From the NCBI RefSeq assembly GCF_902859915.1, contig NZ_CADIKK010000022.1, positions 1-64,000 on the forward strand: a stretch of 64,000 nucleotides of DNA, given 5' to 3'. The position numbers and the translations under genes are program-made. This stretch comes from Paraburkholderia ultramafica (GTDB lineage: Bacteria; Pseudomonadota; Gammaproteobacteria; Burkholderiales; Burkholderiaceae). Below, in pieces: positions 34,699 to 42,656 of this stretch (position 1 is its first letter; each line of letters begins with the position of its first letter). The notes beneath the pieces were generated by a model, which made no database searches, was not told where the DNA came from, and was given only the letters and a program-made list of their open reading frames with translations.

Positions 34699-35973
34699 TC
34701 AATGCGCGAGGCTGCGCGCACGCTTGAGCAGCAACTCGCGCTCGCGCGCATTGCGCGTCATCGCCGCGGCGCGTTCGAACTCGGCGCGCGCTTCTTGCGC
34801 ACGTCCAAGTTTGACCAGCAGATCGCCGCGCACGCTCGGCAACCAGTGATAGTTCGCGAGCGCCGCGTTGGCGGCGAGCGCGTCGACAATCTCCAGACCG
34901 GCGGCTGGTCCGAACGCCATCCCCACAGCGACCGCCCGGTTCAACTCGACCACCGGCGACGGCGCCACCTGCGCCAGCGCGTCGTACAACGCGACGATCT
35001 GCGCCCAGTCGGTATCTTCGGGGCGGCGGGCGCGCGCGTGACACGCGGCCAGCGCGGCCTGCAACGCATACGGACCGCTCGCGCCGCCCAGCGCGTGCGA
35101 GTTGCCGATCGCGGCGAGCCCGCGGCGGATCAGCAACGGGTCCCAGCGGCTGCGATCCTGATCGAGCAGCAGCACCGGACGGCCCTGCGCGTCGGTGCGC
35201 GCGTGCGTGCGCGACGCCTGAATCTCCATCAACGCGACAAGCCCGTGCACTTCGCTTTCGTCCGGCACGAGACCACCGAGCACGCGGCCGAGCCGCAACG
35301 CTTCCTCGCATAACGCCGGCCGCATCCAGTCGTCGCCGGCTGTGGCCGAATACCCTTCGTTGAAAATCAGATAGATCACCTGCAGCACCGACGCGAGGCG
35401 CGGCGCGCGCGCGTCCGCTTGCGGCACCTCGAACGGCACCCTGGCCGCCGACAGCGTGCGCTTGGCCCGCACGATCCGCTGCGCGATGGTCGGCTCGGGC
35501 ACCAGGAACGCGCGCGCGATTTCATCGGTGGTGAGGCCGCCGAGCAGGCGCAGTGTGAGCGCGACGCGCGCATCCGTCGACAACACCGGGTGACACGCGG
35601 TGAACACCAGCCGCAACAGGTCGTCGCCGATATCATCGGCGCGCGCGGCATCGAGGGTATCGACGAAATCGGGCACGATGTGAGCCTCCCGCACGTCGAG
35701 ATCGTGGCCGAGTTCCTCGCGCTTGCGGGCATGCAGCGCTTCCTGCCGCAAGCGGTCGAGCGCGCGGTTCTTCGCGGTGGCCATCAGCCACGCTCCCGGA
35801 TTGTCGGGCACGCCCGCGTCGGGCCAATGTTCGAGCGCCGCCACCAGCGCGTCCTGCGCCAGTTCTTCGGCAAGCCCCACGTCGCGGACGATCCGCGCGA
35901 CGTGTGCGATGACCTTGGCGGATTCGATCCGCCAGACTGCCTCGATGGCACGATGGGTGGCCGGCGTCGTCAC
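34699..35973 (-). CDS. ECF42-type sigma factor
   Basis: The 424-residue protein is an ECF sigma factor of the large YCII-associated group (ECF42). Sigma region 2 (residues about 10-80, including AEELAQDALVAALEHWP and NPGAWLMATAKNRALDRLR) and region 4 (about 125-185, RVALTLRLLGGLTTDEIAR) are clear. A long C-terminal extension with TPR-like helices follows (about 190-424), typical of this group and thought to replace an anti-sigma factor. It is the last gene of a five-gene leftward operon with DGPF proteins, the usual genomic partner. Confidence 0.92.
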   Translation of the reverse strand: MTTPATHRAIEAVWRIESAKVIAHVARIVRDVGLAEELAQDALVAALEHWPDAGVPDNPGAWLMATAKNRALDRLRQEALHARKREELGHDLDVREAHIVPDFVDTLDAARADDIGDDLLRLVFTACHPVLSTDARVALTLRLLGGLTTDEIARAFLVPEPTIAQRIVRAKRTLSAARVPFEVPQADARAPRLASVLQVIYLIFNEGYSATAGDDWMRPALCEEALRLGRVLGGLVPDESEVHGLVALMEIQASRTHARTDAQGRPVLLLDQDRSRWDPLLIRRGLAAIGNSHALGGASGPYALQAALAACHARARRPEDTDWAQIVALYDALAQVAPSPVVELNRAVAVGMAFGPAAGLEIVDALAANAALANYHWLPSVRGDLLVKLGRAQEARAEFERAAAMTRNARERELLLKRARSLAH

Positions 35974-35977
35974 GGCC

Positions 35978-36385
35978 TCAACCCGCTGCCTGGGCGTTCG
36001 GGTCCATGTGGATCAACTCCCAGATGTGGCCGTCGATGTCTTCGAAGCCGTGTCCGTACATGAACCCATAGTCCTGCGGCGCGCGCGGCACGCTGCCGCC
36101 GGCGGCGAGCGCCCTGGCGACCAGCGCATCCACCTCGTCGCGGCTGTCGCACGACAAACCCACCAGCGCCTCGGTGCTTTCCTTCGGATTGCAAAGCGAC
36201 TTGCGCGTGAACGACTTGAACAGGTCCTTGACCAGCAGCATCGCGTAGAGGTTCTCGCCGAGGATCAGACAGGCCGCCTGCTCGTTGGTGAATTGCGGCT
36301 CGAAGTTGAAACCGATCGTGCTGAAGAATGCTTTCGACCGTTCGAGATTGTCGACGGCGAGATTCACGTAAATCTGCTTGTGCAT
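35978..36385 (-). CDS. VOC-family protein (glyoxalase-like)
   Basis: The 135-residue protein is a vicinal oxygen chelate fold protein (MHKQIYVNLAVDNLERSKAFFSTIGFNF, then GHGFEDIDGHIWELIHMD). Family members bind metal or act as bleomycin or fosfomycin resistance-like binding proteins. Its stop lies 4 bp before the sigma-factor start, so the two are translationally close. Its function in the ECF42 operon is unknown. Confidence 0.88.
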   Translation of the reverse strand: MHKQIYVNLAVDNLERSKAFFSTIGFNFEPQFTNEQAACLILGENLYAMLLVKDLFKSFTRKSLCNPKESTEALVGLSCDSRDEVDALVARALAAGGSVPRAPQDYGFMYGHGFEDIDGHIWELIHMDPNAQAAG

Positions 36386-36424
36386 GATGAGATGAGTCCA
36401 ATAATCGGTTTGTGGGCCGGGCGC

Positions 36425-36952
36425 TCAGCTCGCCTCGGCAAGCGTCTTCAGATTGCTCAGGCCGTCTTCGAAATCCTTGCCGACCATCCGGTCCATGCTG
36501 ACGAACACCTGCATCAGCTTCGACAGAAATGGCACGGGCCCGTGCATCGCCCAAGTCACCTGGGTCGCGTTCGCGTCAGGCTTCAACGTGAATTCGGCCA
36601 TGTTGTGCGCTTCGAAGGGCGTGATGAAATCGAGGCTCATCGTCACGCTCGACGCCGCCGTCGTATCGACAATCTCCATCTGCCCGACGCCGACCTTGTC
36701 GCTTTGCCACGCATAGCGCGCGCCCTTGCCGCTCGGCGTACCGCTATAGATGCCTTGGGTCGCCGGGTCTTTGCGCAGAAACGGATTCCACAGGTTGAAT
36801 CGATGCAGGTCGTCGATCAGTGCATAGATCCGTTCGGGCGGCGCCTCGATGCGCAGGCTGCGTTCAATCCGAAAGCTGTCGGGCCGGGTCGCCGCGTAGG
36901 CCAGCAGCAGGCCCACTGCCGCGACCGCGATAATCAGCAGGGTCTTGAGCAT
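36425..36952 (-). CDS. SRPBCC-family protein with N-terminal membrane anchor
   Basis: The 175-residue protein starts with a hydrophobic helix (MLKTLLIIAVAAVGLLLAY), then an SRPBCC/START-like ligand-binding fold (RSLRIEAPPERIYALIDDLH, NLWNPFLRKDPA and WAMHGPVPF). Such proteins bind hydrophobic ligands. The start at 36952 follows an AAGGA site. It is the middle gene of the ECF42 operon. Confidence 0.85.
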   Translation of the reverse strand: MLKTLLIIAVAAVGLLLAYAATRPDSFRIERSLRIEAPPERIYALIDDLHRFNLWNPFLRKDPATQGIYSGTPSGKGARYAWQSDKVGVGQMEIVDTTAASSVTMSLDFITPFEAHNMAEFTLKPDANATQVTWAMHGPVPFLSKLMQVFVSMDRMVGKDFEDGLSNLKTLAEAS

Positions 36953-37016
36953 GATGAATCCTTTCGAGAGGGCCGCCCGGTTCGACGCGCGGCCGGCGCG
37001 AACGCCGGTTGTCGAA

Positions 37017-37430
37017 TCAGCGCCGCGACGCGTCGAGGTCACGGAGCCGGTCCAGTTCCGGGCCCGGTTCGAAGTCGTCGAATTCAAACAGTTGCCGCAT
37101 TTCGATTTCGCCGTCGGCCTGTTCGCCGAACGGCGCCGGAAAGCGCCGCGCCCACTCCATCGCTTCTTCACGCGAGCGCACCTGGATCAGCGTGTAGCCG
37201 GCGATCAACTCCTTGGTCTCGGTGAACGGGCCGTCGACGACCGTGCGCTTGCCACCGCTGTAGTGAATGCGCCAGCCTTTCGAACTCGGCTGCAAGCCGG
37301 TGGCGTCGAGCAGCACGCCGGCTTTGGCCAGCTCTTCGTGATAGGTGCCCATCGCGGCGATCAGGGACGCTTCCGGCATCTCGCCCGCTTCGCTGGCGGC
37401 AGTCGCTTTTACCAGGATCATGAATCGCAT
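37017..37430 (-). CDS. DGPF/YCII-related protein, copy 2
   Basis: The 137-residue protein has the YCII-related fold with the DGPF motif (VVDGPFTETKELIAGY). Members of this group occur next to ECF42 sigma factors and are thought to transmit or answer the stress signal. It follows the ECF42-type promoter at 37494-37520. Confidence 0.9.
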   Translation of the reverse strand: MRFMILVKATAASEAGEMPEASLIAAMGTYHEELAKAGVLLDATGLQPSSKGWRIHYSGGKRTVVDGPFTETKELIAGYTLIQVRSREEAMEWARRFPAPFGEQADGEIEMRQLFEFDDFEPGPELDRLRDLDASRR

Positions 37431-37493
37431 TGCGGTGGCTCCTTTTTGTTGTGAGGGGGGAGCCGCGCACGTTGGCCGGCTCCTTACTCACAC

Positions 37494-37520
37494 GACGAGC
37501 AACGCGCGGCCAGATCGACA
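37494..37520 (-). promoter_or_regulatory. ECF42-type promoter (TGTCGA, 17 bp, CGTC)
   Basis: On the minus strand, TGTCGA (37520-37515) is followed after exactly 17 bp by CGTC (37497-37494). The published ECF42 consensus, as I recall it, is TGTCGA in the -35 and CG(A/T)C in the -10 region. The -10 lies 64 bp before the DGPF start at 37430. This supports autoregulated expression of the DGPF, SRPBCC, VOC and sigma genes. No such pair was found in front of the first DGPF gene. Confidence 0.65.
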
Positions 37521-37579
37521 CTCACGCCGACGCCCCAGGGAAAACCCCCGGCCACAGCACAGCCGCTGCGCGGTATCGC

Positions 37580-37933
37580 CTACATGAAGCACGGTCCGAG
37601 CTTGCGGACTTCGACCGTGCACCACGACGCCGCCGGGCAGGCCTGCGCGATCGCCACGGCTTCTTCGCGGGTTTCACAATTGAGCAGAAAGAAGCCGCCT
37701 ATCATTTCCTTCGCTTCGGCGAACGGGCCGTCGAGCAGTTTCGGCTGGCCGTCGCGGACCTGCACGCGCACGGCGTCCTTCTGGGAAGTAAGCGATTCGA
37801 CCGCGACCAGTTGGCCGCGCTCTTTCAGGTCGGCGGCGAAACGCACCATCTGGTCATAGACTTCGCGTCCCGCAGTTTCACCGCGTTCAATGCGCTGATT
37901 CGGGGGTTCGACGATGAGCAGCATGTAAGACAT
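37580..37933 (-). CDS. DGPF/YCII-related protein, copy 1
   Basis: The 117-residue protein starts MSYMLLIVEPPNQRIERGE and has the DGPF motif as LLDGPFAEAKEMIGGFFLL. The start at 37933 follows TTGGAG five bases upstream. It lies 150 bp upstream of the second DGPF gene, which has its own promoter, so it may be a separate unit or the head of the operon. The two DGPF proteins are diverged paralogues. Confidence 0.88.
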   Translation of the reverse strand: MSYMLLIVEPPNQRIERGETAGREVYDQMVRFAADLKERGQLVAVESLTSQKDAVRVQVRDGQPKLLDGPFAEAKEMIGGFFLLNCETREEAVAIAQACPAASWCTVEVRKLGPCFM

Positions 37934-38222
37934 GGTGTCTCCAATTGATTGCGCCGCCCACTGGGACGTCCAGCGGGTGCCGGACGGCAACGAACGCGCT
38001 TGCGGCGAATAGGCGGGAGCCAGTCTAGCAAGCGTGGCTGACTCCGGCAAACCTGATCCGGCGATCGCACGGCGGCCACGCGTGTTCCTTACGGAGATTC
38101 GTAATCGGCGCATGTGTCGCGGATTTACTTTTGAAGCGCGACGTATTAACGCCGCTTTGAAGTATTCTCCGAACTCGCTAAAGCCCGCGGTGCTGAGCGG
38201 CGATTGAATGCCGCCGAATACG

Positions 38223-38247
38223 AAAAACGCCCCACGTGGGGCGTTTT
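38223..38247. terminator. bidirectional intrinsic terminator
   Basis: An A-run, then AACGCCCC, a short central loop, GGGGCGTT and a T-run form a perfect stem with tracts on both sides. It can end the leftward gene at 38282-38755 and any transcript entering from the left. Confidence 0.85.
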
Positions 38248-38281
38248 TTATGCTTTTGCCGGCGGCAAGCGTGCGCGACTG

Positions 38282-38755
38282 TCAGACCGCAGCTTCGGCA
38301 ATAGCATTCAGCTGCGCCGACCGCATCAAGCCTTCGATCATTCTCGCTTCGGCGCTCGCAATCTCGCTCAACGACGCCACCGACAGTTGCCCGTCGAGAA
38401 TCGCCAGCGCCGTGCAGAGTCGGGCGTATTCGTGATCCTCGAGGGTCCACCGGCCCTCTTGGTCTTCACGGGCGTCGAGCCGGACCATCGCCGCATGCGC
38501 GCTTTCGATGTCGGCGAGCACATCTTCACCGAGGCCAAGGCGCGCCAACTCTTGCGAGACCAGTAGATGCCGGCTCAACGTCGTGTGCAGATTCCGCGAG
38601 CCCTGGCCGCGCCGGAATGCGTCAAGGGCGGCATAGCCCTGCAGAAGCATCGCTGCCGTGACCGGCTCATGCGTCGTGCGGCTATAGGTCAAGGCACGCA
38701 ACAGCGGGGACATGGCCGGCTGGCTGTGCTTGCGGGCTCGCGATTTACTGGACAT
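38282..38755 (-). CDS. hypothetical helical protein, 157 residues
   Basis: The protein starts MSSKSRARKHSQPAMSPLL and is almost fully alpha-helical, with an alanine- and leucine-rich C-terminal half (CTALAILDGQLSVASLSEI). An AAGGAGG site directly precedes the ATG at 38755. Similar Burkholderia proteins are sometimes labelled Fis-like regulators, but I see no clear helix-turn-helix, so I leave it unnamed. It is terminated by the hairpin at 38223. Confidence 0.7.
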   Translation of the reverse strand: MSSKSRARKHSQPAMSPLLRALTYSRTTHEPVTAAMLLQGYAALDAFRRGQGSRNLHTTLSRHLLVSQELARLGLGEDVLADIESAHAAMVRLDAREDQEGRWTLEDHEYARLCTALAILDGQLSVASLSEIASAEARMIEGLMRSAQLNAIAEAAV

Positions 38756-39035
38756 ATCGATTCAACCTCCTTCACTCACTTCCGGCTTCGCCACCGAATT
38801 CTCGTGCGCTCCGGCGGCCGACGCCGCCGATGCGCCAGCGGCTCGACAGGCCTCTAATGTGAGTCTGCGCAGCCATCGTGGCAAGCAACCATACCACGCC
38901 CGACAATCCAACGTCCTGCTTGTACGCGGCGGCTTGCGGCTCACGGCCGGCTGATTGCCGAGCCGCTCGCGAGATGCAATGCCCGCATATCGGTTCGAAC
39001 CTGCCAGATACAAGTCGCGCAGTGCGCGTCGACGA

Positions 39036-39068
39036 AAAAAAACCCTGTTCCCGTGGGGGAACAGGGCC
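39036..39068 (-). terminator. leftward intrinsic terminator with no assigned gene
   Basis: CCCTGTTCCC and its partner form a 10-bp-class stem around GTG, and the plus-strand A-run before it makes a T-run on the minus strand. It therefore ends a leftward transcript coming from 39070 or further right, where no coding gene was found up to the DUF1488 gene at 39962. Confidence 0.75.
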
Positions 39069-39180
39069 GGACAGGATGGAACAGTCGTACATGCGCGTGG
39101 ATGCTTGCCGACCTATAGCCACCAAAAACTGGCAACACTGTTGGTACGTGAACTGCTACCTCTATTACAAAAGCCATTAT

Positions 39181-39320
39181 TGCGTGAAGCGCTACTTCAA
39201 GGTGCTGCTAGTCCCACTGCTACTTCTGCTTCCATTCAAAAAGCTGCTGCTGTGTGAATCACTACTTCAGTTTGCTGCCACTTCAAACGCTATTTCTTCT
39301 ACTGCAAATACTGTTGCTAC
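39181..39320. repeat. degenerate tandem repeat, period 70 bp, two copies
   Basis: The two copies start TGCGTGAAGCGCTACTTCA and TGTGTGAATCACTACTTCA and share CTGCTAC/CTGCCAC-like cores further on. The first 19 positions match at 15. The repeat is imperfect, so it is old. It lies between the leftward terminator and the DUF1488 gene. Confidence 0.5.
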
Positions 39321-39660
39321 CTGAGCTACTGCTGCATCACAGCCCGGTCCCTCACCTGCAACTACACCTGGCTGCAACCCCCTGCTGATTCGCGCGCATA
39401 TCGGATGGATTGCGCGCTGTTTGCATTGCTTCTACTTCCTACTGCGTTACTGCCCTGCCGCGTTCGACAACCACGGCAAACTGCCATCAACGGTACGGTT
39501 CAAAACAACGCGGGGGAAGACCGCGTCGATGGGCTCGGTGATTTGTCGCTCCATGGAAAACAGTTTATGCGAGCGCATCCGGATGCAATTGCGCGAAGCG
39601 AGGGGCATTGGCGGCCTAATTTGGCGAATTGGTGTAACAGGCGATTTCCTCAGAGGTTAG

Positions 39661-39807
39661 CGGCACGCGCCACACTACATCTTCGGTGCGGTCAAGGAGC
39701 TGGCGGATTTGGCGGATTTGCCGGCTTTGGCCGGCGATCTGCCGGCGCGGCTTGCTGCCGGCGAGGATGCGCATCCGCTGAACGCCCGCGAGAAAGTCGT
39801 GGCGTGA
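39661..39807 (+). pseudogene. 48-codon coding-like fragment, unknown
   Basis: A frame directly after a stop, with no start signal, encodes HYIFGAVKELADLADLP and ends HPLNAREKVVA. It looks like the C-terminal end of a real protein, but I cannot name the family. It may be the only remains of a deleted gene in this gap. Confidence 0.3.
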
Positions 39808-39961
39808 ACGACGGCTGGCCGAAGCGATGGGTCAAACGAAAATGAGGACGGCAGTAACGAGCGACGGCACGATCATCGTCGCTCGCTGTAGATTTAGGCG
39901 TGCGAGCGTCGCAGGCATCGCGCGCAAAACATCAGACCGAAGAGTGATCACGCAAAGAACA

Positions 39962-40234
39962 TCAACCGCGGGTGGCGAAATCGCTGATCGTCAGCAGCAC
40001 TTTCTCGCCGGGATGCGCGAGCAATTTTCTTTCCGCGACCGCGGTAATGCGTTTGCGCCCATCCGCAAACGTTTTCAGCACGCGCGCCTCGCCGGCACCG
40101 CGCTGCAACCAGAAGTGCTCTTCCAACGCCTCGCGCGTGACGGCGCACTCGAGATCCCGTCCTCGCGTCGAAAGCTGAAAAATCACCGCGCGTCCGTCTG
40201 CCGAGATGCTGGGTTCAAGCTCGACAGTCTCCAT
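39962..40234 (-). CDS. DUF1488-type small protein
   Basis: The 90-residue protein (METVELEPSISADGRAVIF, then ECAVTREALEEHFWLQ and GEKVLLTISDF) matches the DUF1488 family, common in Burkholderiaceae and of unknown function. A GAGGTG site lies close upstream of the ATG. It is a single gene, and its transcript could reach the terminator at 39036. Confidence 0.8.
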   Translation of the reverse strand: METVELEPSISADGRAVIFQLSTRGRDLECAVTREALEEHFWLQRGAGEARVLKTFADGRKRITAVAERKLLAHPGEKVLLTISDFATRG

Positions 40235-40857
40235 AGCTCACCTCGCAAAGTTCATTAAGCCGTTCGCCATATTGAACGAACGTCACTGCAAAAACTGAAT
40301 CGAAATGCAGACCGTCCACCAGATTGTTTCGACTGAGCAATGCGCGCCATTGCGTCACGACTACGCTCGCATTGAACGACACATGCAGCGGTGCGTAAAT
40401 CGGCAAATACGCCAGAGCATGAACTAGCGGATAAGCTGTCCTCGCCTGCATCTCACGGCGCACGCCGCGCGCTGCGGACGAAATTGCAAATCATGAATGC
40501 GGCGGCCGCAACTCACTGCAAAGCACAGACAACCGGTATCACGATAAAAGACGAACATGACGGCTTCGCCATCGATCCCGCGCGTGACAGTGTGTGGTTT
40601 CGCATTCAGCATGTTTCGTTCTTATGCCAGATTGGCGCCATTCTTCGGCGGCCCGACGTCTCGACCGCGAGGTATCGAACCTGCCCACACCAGCAATATG
40701 CGGGTCACGAAAAAGCAAAGCGTATGCCAATGAGCACCAGCCGCGTTGTGCTCGACGTGGCGAGTCTGACCAAAACAGCACGCGCGACGAGCCCGGCAAG
40801 CCGCAAGCGTCGGCAGCACTGGAAGCGGCGCACATCGCCGCGCCCGCGCGCGGAAAC
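40235..40857. other. 623-bp gap without recognised genes
   Basis: The long rightward frame from 40391 to 40861 has no ribosome site and mixed, Arg/Thr-rich sequence. The region should contain the DUF1488 promoter on its left and the GNAT promoter on its right. Confidence 0.4.
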
Positions 40858-41340
40858 ATGACCGACATGTCCGTTCAAGAACCTGCCCTGACCTTGCGTC
40901 CAGCGCTCGCCGACGACGAAGCCTTCCTGTTCGAACTCCGCAAGGCCACGATGACGGAGCACCTGGCGCGCGTCGGCGAACCGACGGACGACGCCGAACA
41001 TCGCGAGCGCCTGCTGCATCGTTACGACACGGCGCGGGTGGTCTACATCGACGGTGCGCCAGCCGGTTTGCTGAAAGCGCATCGCACCGACACCGAATGG
41101 GTGGTTGTGCAATTGCAGATCACGCCGGCGTTGCAAGGGCGAGGCATCGGCGAACGCGCGCTGCGTACGGTCTTGCGTGCCGCGCAGGCCGACGCGTTGC
41201 CGGTCACGTTGAAGGTGATCAAAGGCAATCCCGCGAAACGCCTGTACGATCGCCTCGGCTTCGAGATCGTCGGCGAAGATGACTCACAGTTTTACATGAG
41301 ACGCGCACCGCGCGCGTCGGCGGAAACCGAAGCAGAATGA
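40858..41340 (+). CDS. GNAT acetyltransferase
   Basis: From the ATG at 40858 the protein has 160 residues. It shows the GNAT fold with VQLQITPALQGRGIGERAL as the acetyl-CoA site and a DRLGFEIVGEDDSQFYM end. The frame is open to 40594, but the extra residues do not resemble the family. Substrate unknown. It is followed by the DOPA-dioxygenase-like gene 34 bp later, so they may be co-transcribed. Confidence 0.85.
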   Translation: MTDMSVQEPALTLRPALADDEAFLFELRKATMTEHLARVGEPTDDAEHRERLLHRYDTARVVYIDGAPAGLLKAHRTDTEWVVVQLQITPALQGRGIGERALRTVLRAAQADALPVTLKVIKGNPAKRLYDRLGFEIVGEDDSQFYMRRAPRASAETEAE

Positions 41341-41374
41341 ATGTCGGATAAAGACTGATACCGACTGATACGTA

Positions 41375-41737
41375 ATGGACTCTGATATGACCTTTCGCGA
41401 CACCTCAGCCATCGAAAGTTGGCACGCCCACGTCTATTTCGATTCGAGCAGCCGCGACGCCGCGTGGGCCTTGCGCGAGCAAATCGAAGCGCACTGGAGC
41501 GGCCAGTTGCAAATCGGCCGCTTTCACGAGCGCCCAGTCGGCCCACACCCGATGTGGTCGTATCAGCTTGCGTTCACCCACGCACAGTTTGCCGACGTGG
41601 TCGGCTGGCTAACGCTGAATCACGGCGCACTCGACGTTTTCCTGCATCCGAATACCGGCGACGCGCTGCGCGATCATCGCGACGCGGCCGTGTGGATCGG
41701 CCACTCGCACGAACTGGTGCTGAAAGCGTTGATGTGA
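41375..41737 (+). CDS. DOPA 4,5-dioxygenase family protein
   Basis: The 120-residue protein (SIESWHAHVYFD-like start, here ESWHAHVYFDSSS; then RFHERPVGPHPMWSYQLAF and HPNTGDALRDHRDAAVW) matches the DOPA 4,5-dioxygenase family (PF08883). Eukaryotic members open L-DOPA in betalain and muscaflavin formation; bacterial substrates are mostly uncharacterised catechols. The conserved histidines expected to bind metal are present. The preceding GNAT gene is on the same strand. Confidence 0.88.
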   Translation: MDSDMTFRDTSAIESWHAHVYFDSSSRDAAWALREQIEAHWSGQLQIGRFHERPVGPHPMWSYQLAFTHAQFADVVGWLTLNHGALDVFLHPNTGDALRDHRDAAVWIGHSHELVLKALM

Positions 41738-41811
41738 CCGATGTTGCACCGGCACGCGCGCACATCGCGCACGGGTTGCTCGACTGACGTGAACGCGCCG
41801 CCCCTTGCCGA

Positions 41812-42123
41812 TCACATATTCGTATACGAACTGCACCAGCCGCGCGCGGCGACCTGCTTGTCACCGAACAGCGTGCAGCCGCCATAAGCATCGGTGGCCT
41901 TCCCCTGGAACAGCGAACAGTTGGCGCACGTTTGTCCCGCCGCGTAGCTGGGAAATTTCGCTTTGTCGACCTTCGACGCGTCTTCTACATAAGCGAGGGC
42001 TCGCGCGTTCGGATCGGCTTCGCTGAGCCGATTCGCGGTTTCGGCGCAAGCCGCGCGAGACAGCGCGAGCGACGAGCCGACGCCCACGCTCAACATCAGA
42101 AAATGGCGGCGCGATGTTTTCAT
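41812..42123 (-). CDS. high-potential iron-sulfur protein (HiPIP)
   Basis: The 103-residue protein has an RRHFLMLS twin-arginine-like leader (residues 1-28) and a small mature domain with four cysteines (QTCANCSLFQ, GGCTLFG and GWCSSY) that bind a [4Fe-4S] cluster. HiPIPs carry electrons in the periplasm. Its ATG overlaps the stop of a nitroreductase fragment in an ATGA arrangement, so translation may be coupled. Confidence 0.9.
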   Translation of the reverse strand: MKTSRRHFLMLSVGVGSSLALSRAACAETANRLSEADPNARALAYVEDASKVDKAKFPSYAAGQTCANCSLFQGKATDAYGGCTLFGDKQVAARGWCSSYTNM

Positions 42124-42332
42124 ATTGGTCCGATGGAAAGTGGGGACGTTGGCCGAATGGCATCAACCGCGATCGAAACTTTCCACGGCTGCGTATTGAT
42201 GCCCGAGGGCGCGCGGCTGGCGGCTTCGAGATTGGCTTCGATATCGGCACCCGGCAGCGGCGTCGGTAGAAAGGCGCGAATCGAACGCCGCGTGATGAGC
42301 GCGGCATCGACTTGATCGGCAAGTGTGGTCAT
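42120..42332 (-). pseudogene. nitroreductase N-terminal fragment
   Basis: The 70-residue frame begins MTTLADQVDAALITRRSIRAF and reaches SGINTQPWKVSIAV, the first FMN-binding part of nitroreductases. After residue about 55 it leaves the family and ends in ATGA, overlapping the HiPIP start. The remaining 150 residues of the enzyme are absent. It may be a 3'-deleted relic that now serves as a leader for the HiPIP. Confidence 0.7.
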
Positions 42333-42656
42333 CGGCGGATTCCGGCAGAACCAACAAGTTGGCGGTCTGCGCAGATTCTAGCGCGAGCGGATACTTTCCC
42401 GCTGACAAGCCGGCAGGCTTGGGTCCGTGGTGTATTTGTCGTAGCCCGTCAGTAAGATCTCGCGCAGAACAAGGCGGTCGCGGCACATGTCGATTGCCAG
42501 ATCGGCGTCCGACCTGCCCGCAAGCCCCGCGCCGGTCAGCCTCACATCGATCGTGTGCTCGCCGGGAATCCGCCTGGCGTTGCGCGAGCAAGGCGAACTT
42601 CCCGACCGGGCGGCGAGCGCGCCGGCCGGTCTGATTCAGTCAGGCGAGGTCCGCTT
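42333..42656. other. 324-bp gap with a coding-like minus frame
   Basis: No intact gene. A leftward frame (42378-42635) that lacks an ATG has protein-like parts (DADLAIDMCRDRL, LLTGYDKYTTDPSLP). A GTG within it could give a 55-residue protein. It may be a gene relic. Confidence 0.35.

Larger units (their letters stand above)
39069..39960. other. 890-bp region with degenerate repeats, no assigned gene
   Basis: A pyrimidine-rich segment (39130-39460) contains degenerate repeats. CTACTTC-type motifs end at 39161, 39198, 39226, 39268 and 39296, and the 39181-39250 segment recurs with changes at 39251-39320 (period 70 bp). Short leftward frames end within 150 bp. An intergenic role, a non-coding RNA or a decayed repeat gene are all possible. 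Confidence 0.45.

Noticed and set aside
38878..39324. Rightward ORFs through the repeat region, Leu- and Tyr-rich
   Set aside because: They read through the intrinsic terminator and the pyrimidine-rich repeats, which alone produce the Leu/Tyr bias; there is no ribosome site.
40640..40700. Short tRNA T-arm-like string (GGTTCGATACC on the minus strand)
   Set aside because: No acceptor stem, anticodon arm or D-arm could be built around it.
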